In this document: one piece after another, positions 5,068 to 8,772 of the stretch | How the letters are laid out: each line of letters opens with the position of its first letter | Numbering within the stretch: position 1 is the stretch's first letter | Source of the DNA: Holophagae bacterium | GTDB taxonomy: Bacteria > Acidobacteriota > Thermoanaerobaculia > Thermoanaerobaculales > Sulfomarinibacteraceae | Direction: 5' to 3' | DNA: 8,772 nucleotides | NCBI GenBank assembly: GCA_030637505.1 | Contig: DAOWGJ010000080.1 | Span: 1 to 8,772 of the forward strand | Notes under the pieces: model-generated | The model's input: the letters and a program-made list of their open reading frames with translations, nothing else | Databases searched by the model: none | Told to the model about the DNA's origin: nothing | Translations under genes and position numbers: made by a program

Positions 5068-6197
5068 GGGCCGGTGACCCTGAAAGCCCCGACCTCCGTC
5101 GGGGTGTCGTTAAGGGCCGAAGCCAGCGGCAAGAGAGCGGGCGGCCGCCGCCAACTGTGCGCGACCAGGTCCGGGCCGTCCAAAACCCCGTTGCCGTCAT
5201 CGGAGACGACGACCATCCAGTGATCGCCCTGCTTCAGGATATCGCCCGGTCTGATATCGGCCTGCCATCGAAGCGTCGAGGTCACGGCTGAATCCGTCAC
5301 CGACAGGCGGCCCAGATGATCGAACTCCAAACTGTCGGAGGAGCATCGCCCTTTGATGGCCATCACGGCAAAGGTCCGGGACGAGGTGGCGATCAGACGG
5401 TCACAGGCTTCAGTCAGGTCCCAGGCCGAAGCTGTGGTCGGTTCGAAGCCGGGTAGTCGGAACAGATGGCCGACCGTCGGGTCGATCCCCGCGACGGCGC
5501 CGCCCAGGTCCCGGCTGATGCGCACCATGGCGGGATCGTCGAAGTGATCCACGCCCAGGGAAGTCGCTGTGAACAACGGTCTCGAACTTCCGTCGATTGC
5601 GACGACTTCGACCCTGGCGTACATCCTGTAGGTTCCGGCCTTGACGGGAACCAGGGTGTTGCCGAGGTTGACGTCGTCATCGGCGTGGGATTCGGGTTCT
5701 CCGGTCGCGTGGAATTTATGGCCGAGTTCCGGGGCAAGGAAGGGACGGACCAGCAGCTTGGCGGCGGCATGCTCCGCGTCGAGTACGCCCCCGAGAAAGG
5801 GGCCCTCCAGGGTGAACCAAAAGGTTCTGGCATTTCGATCGGCTTCCGGCCAGGACTCCGCCCTGACGTGATCGACGAGGGCGCCGTCGAGTTCCAGGTG
5901 GTCGACCGGCGCCAGCCAGCGGCTGCCGCGACCCGGGTATTCGAGGCGAAGTGCCACCGCCAACGACACTCGATCTTCGGGATCGACGGTACGGGGGCCC
6001 TCCCGGAAAACTGGATCCCGCTCAGTGGCGGCTACGACCCTGACTTCGACCAGGGACGGGCGGCGGCTCTCGTGGTGCCGCCACCGGAGCAACGGAATGG
6101 TGATCAGGACGACCAGAACGCCGAAGATGATGGCAACACGACCCCACTCTTTCGCGGGGGGCTCGGGTTCCAGGCCTGGAATGGCGATGTCGGTCAT
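5064..6197 (-). CDS. Single-TM membrane protein of unknown function, first gene of the ABC operon
   Basis: I do not recognise this 377-residue protein. It has a short acidic/proline N-terminus, one clear membrane helix at about 19-38 (WGRVAIIFGVLVVLITIPLL), then RWRHHESRRP and a soluble beta-rich region. The positive charge after the helix would by the positive-inside rule place the large domain in the cytoplasm, but orientation is uncertain. Residues 45-215 look like one or two beta-sandwich-like units (VSLAVALRLEYP, TYRMYARVEVVAIDG). The C-terminal part, 255-350, has a pattern reminiscent of NlpC/P60-like cysteine peptidases: a Cys at a helix start (ACDRL, C265), then RPGDI and a DHWMVVVSDD strand (H326), then a second His in VAHSW (H347). 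That link is inference only. It is the head of the operon with the two ATPases (4-base overlap). The start ATG at 6197 has no Shine-Dalgarno but a TAAAAT box 6 nt upstream. Confidence 0.85.
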   Translation of the reverse strand: MTDIAIPGLEPEPPAKEWGRVAIIFGVLVVLITIPLLRWRHHESRRPSLVEVRVVAATERDPVFREGPRTVDPEDRVSLAVALRLEYPGRGSRWLAPVDHLELDGALVDHVRAESWPEADRNARTFWFTLEGPFLGGVLDAEHAAAKLLVRPFLAPELGHKFHATGEPESHADDDVNLGNTLVPVKAGTYRMYARVEVVAIDGSSRPLFTATSLGVDHFDDPAMVRISRDLGGAVAGIDPTVGHLFRLPGFEPTTASAWDLTEACDRLIATSSRTFAVMAIKGRCSSDSLEFDHLGRLSVTDSAVTSTLRWQADIRPGDILKQGDHWMVVVSDDGNGVLDGPDLVAHSWRRPPALLPLASALNDTPTEVGAFRVTGP

Positions 6198-6203
6198 GGG
6201 TTC

Positions 6204-6209
6204 ATTTTA
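6204..6209 (-). promoter_or_regulatory. -10 box TAAAAT, 6 nt before the operon's first start codon (leaderless type)
   Basis: On the minus strand TAAAAT is followed by GAACCC and ATG. The predicted start site lies at the start codon, and no Shine-Dalgarno fits in between. No -35 consensus appears at 16-18 bp; TTCGAC at a 19-bp spacing is the nearest. It would drive the whole three-gene ABC operon. Confidence 0.5.
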
Positions 6210-6360
6210 CAGATTCACCGATCAGGAGGTCGAAAACGTCGAAGAGGACGAATTCGGCAGAGCCGTGCAAATATGACCGATCCCATTCGAAGTGTTGTGT
6301 CGTTCGACGGGAACGCTTTGAGGCCCGTCCCTCTTTGGCTCCGGATGCGCCGTATTGGGG

Positions 6361-6366
6361 TACACT
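6361..6366 (+). promoter_or_regulatory. -10 box TACACT, 8 nt before the tatD start (leaderless type)
   Basis: TACACT, then CCCGCGCC, then ATG. The hexamer is the same as those before eamA and alr, at nearly the same distance. No purine-rich Shine-Dalgarno lies in the 8 nt. TTGGCT at 6335-6340 would leave a 20-bp spacer, so no normal -35 is present. Confidence 0.55.
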
Positions 6367-6374
6367 CCCGCGCC

Positions 6375-7190
6375 ATGACGGATAACGACATTTTCTGGAT
6401 TGACTCCCATGCTCACTTGACCATGGTCGAGCCGGGTGAGGTCGAGGCTACCATTCGCAGGGCGAGAGAAGCTGGTGTCGGTGGAGTCGTGACGCCCGCG
6501 ACCAACCCGGCAGACTTGGAGAGAACGCTCCATTTGGGGCGGGACTTTCCCTCCCGGGTCAAGATCGCCGTTGGACTCCATCCGCATGACGCATCGTGCT
6601 TGGACGCGTCGTTTCGGAAGCGACTCGAGGAAGCGGCAGGGCGGCCCGGCGTTGTAGCGATCGGCGAGATCGGGCTGGACTACCATTACATGAACTCGCC
6701 ACGTGAGGACCAGCTCGATGCGCTCGAGTGGCAGCTGGATTTGGCGACCGAAACGGGGCTGCCCGTCATCATCCACAACCGGGATTCGTGGCATGATCTG
6801 GCGCCTGTACTTGAGCGACGAGAGGGATCTCTCAGCGGGGTCTGTCATTCATTCACCGAGCCGCCCGTGGTCGTCAAGCAGGTGTTGGCTCTCGGCTTGT
6901 ACGTTGGTGTTTCGGGGATGGTAACTTTTCGCCAAGCCGACAACATCAGGGAGATGGTAGGCGCGATCGATCTTGACCGGCTCCTGGTGGAAACCGACAG
7001 CCCGTTTTTGGCGCCCGTGCCACATCGAGGGCGGCCGAACGAGCCGGCCTATGTACCACTGGTTGGGGCGGCTGTCGCCCAAGTCCTCGGCAAGGACATC
7101 GAGGAGGTCGCGCGGCGGACCACGGCCAATGTGGAGAGGTTGTTCGGCTGTGGTTTTGGGCGAGGGGCTGGTGGCGCTTCCGAGAGCTGA
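6375..7190 (+). CDS. tatD: TatD-family metal-dependent hydrolase (DNase type)
   Basis: This 271-residue cytosolic TIM-barrel amidohydrolase belongs to the TatD family, whose members are divalent-metal 3'-5' DNases. All expected metal ligands are visible: H12 and H14 in DSHAHL, E98 in IGEIGLDYH, H134 in PVIIHNRDS, H158 in CHSF, and D208 in LVETDSPFLAP. GLHPHD at 68-72 and RPNEPAYV at 220-227 are also family hallmarks. Length is normal. The start at 6375 is chosen because the protein then begins just before the first metal-binding strand, and a -10 box sits 8 nt upstream; a much longer upstream open frame runs antisense through the membrane-protein gene and is rejected. The C-terminus after residue 257 is Gly-rich and probably disordered. 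Divergent from the ABC operon over 177 bp; alr follows 63 bp downstream with its own promoter. Within TatD the TatD and YcfH/YjjV subgroups cannot be separated here. Confidence 0.9.
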   Translation: MTDNDIFWIDSHAHLTMVEPGEVEATIRRAREAGVGGVVTPATNPADLERTLHLGRDFPSRVKIAVGLHPHDASCLDASFRKRLEEAAGRPGVVAIGEIGLDYHYMNSPREDQLDALEWQLDLATETGLPVIIHNRDSWHDLAPVLERREGSLSGVCHSFTEPPVVVKQVLALGLYVGVSGMVTFRQADNIREMVGAIDLDRLLVETDSPFLAPVPHRGRPNEPAYVPLVGAAVAQVLGKDIEEVARRTTANVERLFGCGFGRGAGGASES

Positions 7191-7240
7191 GTGGAATCCC
7201 GCCGGGAGTCCAGTTTCCAGTTTCGAGTTCAAGCCCCGTG

Positions 7241-7246
7241 TACACT
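7241..7246 (+). promoter_or_regulatory. -10 box TACACT, 7 nt before the alr start (leaderless type)
   Basis: TACACT, then GGGCCCG, then ATG. It lies in the 63-bp gap after tatD and would give alr its own transcript beginning at or next to the start codon. No Shine-Dalgarno; the sequence at the -35 position (CAGTTT, 7218-7223) is not a consensus match. Confidence 0.55.
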
Positions 7247-7253
7247 GGGCCCG

Positions 7254-8402
7254 ATGTTTGGCTCTGAGATTCGTGAACCCCAATGGATGGAGATCCGGTC
7301 GGCCGCTCTGCGCAGCAACCTGTCGCTCTTTCGAGGTCTGGTCGGTGAGAACACCCAGTTGGCCGCCGTAGTCAAAGCCAACGCCTATGGACATGGTCTG
7401 GCCGAGGTCGTCAGGGCGGCATCCGACTACGTTGACTGGTTTGCCGTTCACACGGCGGCCGAGGCTGAAAAGGTCAGGGAGGTCGGAGTCGACCATCCAA
7501 TCCTCGTCATGGGGCTGGTGACCATGGCTGACGAAGACAAGCTGGATCAGCGAACGCACGTCTTGGTTTCGTGTACGGAGGTTTTGGAGTGGTTGGGCTC
7601 GCTCAAGAAAAGGCGGGGAGTCAACGTGCCGGTACATCTGAAGATCGACACCGGGACCAATCGGCAAGGCATCTCACCTGATGCTATCCCCCAAATGTGC
7701 AGCAAGGCTGCCGCCCTGGGGCTGGAGATAGTCGGTGTAGCGACCCACTTCGCCAATATCGAAGATACTCTGGAACATCAATTTGCGCGGGCCCAATTGG
7801 ATCGGTTTCTCGTGGCGCTTGGTGTGGTCAAGGCCGAGGGGGTCGAGCCCCGGTGGACCCACGCGGCGTGTTCGGCAGCTGCGCTGCTGTTCAGGGAGGC
7901 AGATTTCACCATGGCCAGGGTCGGTATCTCGATGTACGGCCACTGGCCCTCCAGGGAGACGCGTCTATCGTGGGTCCTCGGACATCCCCAGGGCGCCCTC
8001 AATCTGGAGCCGGTGTTGTCGTGGAAGACAGTGGTTGGCCAGATTCAAGAGGTCCGCCGGGGAGAGACCGTTGGTTATGGTCGTACGTGGACGGCTTTGC
8101 GGGACAGTCGAGTGGCGGTGTTGCCGATGGGGTATTCCGATGGATATCCCCGCTGCCTCGGCAATCGGGCCCGTGTTCTCGTTCGAGGACGTCCGGTTCC
8201 GGTCGTTGGGCGGGTGTGCATGAACATCACTTTGGCCGACGTGACCGATGCTCCTGAGGTTGGGGTGGGCGACGAGGTCGTCTTGATCGGAAAACAGGGC
8301 GAAGCGGAGATCACCGTCGAGGAGTTGGCCGAACACTCCGGGACAATCAATTACGAGTTCCTCGCACGTCTGGCGCCTGATGTGGCCAGGCGGGTGGTTT
8401 AG
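7254..8402 (+). CDS. alr: Alanine racemase (PLP-dependent)
   Basis: This 382-residue cytosolic enzyme interconverts L- and D-alanine, supplying D-alanine for peptidoglycan. The PLP lysine is K41 in AVVKANAYGHG. The second catalytic base is Y275 in GYGRTWTA, supplied by the other subunit of the dimer. R222 in ARVGISMYG is the arginine that contacts the PLP ring nitrogen, and K130 in HLKIDTG matches the lysine that is carbamylated in Bacillus alanine racemase. Variant features: DTGTNRQG (132-139) replaces the common DTGMGRxG, and GRVCMNI (319-325) has Asn where most enzymes have Asp; THFANIEDT (164-172) fits a recognised-looking subgroup. The start at 7254 aligns with the usual N-terminus (xPxWxEI) and sits 7 nt after a -10 box; an earlier GTG at 7191 would add 21 atypical residues. 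Independent of tatD. Confidence 0.95.
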   Translation: MFGSEIREPQWMEIRSAALRSNLSLFRGLVGENTQLAAVVKANAYGHGLAEVVRAASDYVDWFAVHTAAEAEKVREVGVDHPILVMGLVTMADEDKLDQRTHVLVSCTEVLEWLGSLKKRRGVNVPVHLKIDTGTNRQGISPDAIPQMCSKAAALGLEIVGVATHFANIEDTLEHQFARAQLDRFLVALGVVKAEGVEPRWTHAACSAAALLFREADFTMARVGISMYGHWPSRETRLSWVLGHPQGALNLEPVLSWKTVVGQIQEVRRGETVGYGRTWTALRDSRVAVLPMGYSDGYPRCLGNRARVLVRGRPVPVVGRVCMNITLADVTDAPEVGVGDEVVLIGKQGEAEITVEELAEHSGTINYEFLARLAPDVARRVV

Positions 8403-8405
8403 CCC

Positions 8406-8421
8406 GTTCCCGTCCGGGAAC
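8406..8421 (+). terminator. Short hairpin just after alr
   Basis: GTTCCC (8406-8411), a 4-nt loop and GGGAAC (8416-8421) form a 6-bp stem 3 nt after the alr stop. The following TGCTCCCTTTC is only moderately T-rich, so it is a weak terminator or 3'-end stabiliser. It separates alr from the strong promoter beginning at 8436. Confidence 0.4.
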
Positions 8422-8435
8422 TGCTCCCTTTCAAC

Positions 8436-8464
8436 TGGACATCGAGTGCGTCATACGTTACAAT
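8436..8464 (+). promoter_or_regulatory. Strong sigma70-type promoter for the small RNA gene
   Basis: The -35 TGGACA (8436-8441) and the -10 TACAAT (8459-8464) each differ from consensus by one base and are separated by exactly 17 bp (8442-8458). Transcription should start near A8471. This is the only promoter in the window with both boxes near consensus, and no credible coding region follows it. Confidence 0.7.
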
Positions 8465-8470
8465 CAGCCC

Positions 8471-8629
8471 ACGAGTAATAGGGAGGGTTTCGGAAAGGCG
8501 AACCACTAAGTACCTGCCTCTTGAGGCCAACCTTTTAGGCCTACCACCTTTCTTTCCTATTTTCCTTCCAGAATAGCTGGACCGACCCTCCCGACCTAGA
8601 TCTCGCCCGGCGCCAAGCGCCGGGTTTTT
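8471..8629 (+). ncRNA. Candidate structured small RNA, about 155-160 nt, family unknown
   Basis: This stretch lies between a near-consensus promoter and an intrinsic terminator. It can fold with its ends paired: GGGAGGG (8481-8487) with CCCTCCC (8586-8592), continued by CGG (8491-8493) with CCG (8582-8584). Inside are GCCT-CTTG-AGGC (8516-8527), enclosed by GTACCT (8510-8515) with AGG and TAC (8537-8544); AAAGG (8494-8498) with CCTTT (8547-8551); and TCCAG-AATAG-CTGGA (8567-8581). A pyrimidine-rich stretch (8544-8569) is largely free. I do not recognise it as tmRNA, SRP RNA, RNase P RNA or a canonical 6S RNA; a divergent 6S-like RNA or a lineage-specific small RNA is possible. The antisense 77-codon frame across it has no family resemblance. 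The pairing was done by eye. Confidence 0.5.
8606..8629 (+). terminator. Rho-independent terminator of the small RNA gene
   Basis: CCCGGCGC (8606-8613), loop CAA (8614-8616) and GCGCCGGG (8617-8624) form a perfect 8-bp GC stem followed directly by five Ts (8625-8629). A second, weaker stem TTTCC-GGAC-GGAAA (8632-8645 region), with six Ts at 8651-8656, may act as a backup. Confidence 0.8.
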
Positions 8630-8709
8630 CATTTCCGGACGGAAAGGATGTTTTTTCGCAATCTCTTCGTCAAACTGCGGATTTCCTTGTGCGACGTACC
8701 GCCCACGCT

Positions 8710-8758
8710 GGTCGCTTCGCGACCTCCACGGCTTCGCCGTGATCGCCCTTCGGGCGAT
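8710..8758. repeat. Three consecutive perfect hairpins, all with TTC loops
   Basis: GGTCGC-TTC-GCGACC (8710-8724), CACGGC-TTC-GCCGTG (8727-8741) and ATCGCCC-TTC-GGGCGAT (8742-8758) are perfect stems of 6, 6 and 7 bp. The gaps between them are 2 and 0 nt. Every centre is CTTCG and the centres are 16-17 nt apart, while the stems differ in sequence. This looks like an intergenic palindromic repeat cluster that may continue beyond the window edge. Confidence 0.7.
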
Positions 8759-8772
8759 GCGCGATGTCCCTA

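Noticed and set aside
5466..6374. Long open frame continuing upstream of tatD
   Set aside because: It runs antisense through the membrane-protein gene, has biased low-information composition, and TatD homology begins only near 6375, where a -10 box also sits.
7191..7253. Earlier GTG start for alanine racemase
   Set aside because: The extra 21 residues do not resemble alanine racemase N-termini, and the -10 box would then lie inside the coding region.
8471..8629. Canonical 6S, SRP or tmRNA gene
   Set aside because: No SRP GGAAGCAG-type tetraloop motif, no tRNA-like ends, and the layout is not the long rod with central bubble of standard 6S RNA; kept only as an unassigned small RNA.
8399..8632. 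77-codon minus-strand frame across the small RNA
   Set aside because: No recognisable domain, and it reads through the promoter, closing stem and terminator of the plus-strand unit.
8710..8758. CRISPR-like repeat array
   Set aside because: The three units share only the loop centre; stems differ, there are no spacers, and no cas gene is present.
8648..8772. Open frame from ATG 8648 to the window edge
   Set aside because: Most of it is the translated hairpin cluster, giving an Arg/Pro-rich peptide without family resemblance; AGG touches the ATG so ribosome-site spacing is poor. Only sequence beyond the edge could rescue it.

Overview
The window is high-GC bacterial DNA with short gaps, holding eight complete protein genes plus the tail of a ninth. 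No rRNA, tRNA, CRISPR array or transposase was found. The lineage cannot be fixed from sequence alone. The clipped protein at the left edge ends in an ADGFFSGDTSAWG-type tail, which I recall from secreted proteins of Acidobacteriota (Thermoanaerobaculia) and some Xanthomonadales; this is a recollection, not a search result. Frequent promoter -10 boxes placed directly on start codons would also suit a lineage that uses many leaderless mRNAs.

Layout. 3-104 (+): tail of a probably secreted protein. 105-413: gene-free, with two long inverted repeats. 414-1298 (-): EamA-type membrane transporter, divergent over 26 bp from 1325-1882 (+), a NudF-like ADP-ribose pyrophosphatase. 1948-2319 (+): VOC/glyoxalase-fold protein. 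2320-2470: nested palindromic repeat island and a hairpin. 2485-3132 (+): DedA/VTT membrane protein. It converges on a three-gene minus-strand operon read from 6197 down to 3161: an unrecognised one-TM protein, then two oligopeptide-type ABC ATPases (OppD-like, OppF-like), joined by 4-base start/stop overlaps. Divergent from that operon are 6375-7190 (+), a TatD-family metal hydrolase, and 7254-8402 (+), alanine racemase. 8436-8629: a strong promoter, a structured non-coding stretch and a textbook intrinsic terminator, which together look like a small RNA gene. 8710-8758: three back-to-back hairpins with TTC loops.

How it fits together. Most genes are single-gene housekeeping or stress units: NudF clears nucleotide-sugar damage products, Alr supplies D-alanine for peptidoglycan, TatD is a nuclease-type hydrolase, and DedA supports the membrane. 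The one true operon is the membrane protein plus OppD/OppF pair, which has ATPases but no permease or binding protein beside it.

Main points for a second look: (1) five of seven independently started genes have a TAnnnT box 6-8 nt before the start codon and no Shine-Dalgarno, which suggests leaderless transcription; (2) the unidentified small RNA gene at about 8471-8629; (3) the permease-less ABC operon headed by a membrane protein with a possible cysteine-peptidase-like C-terminus.
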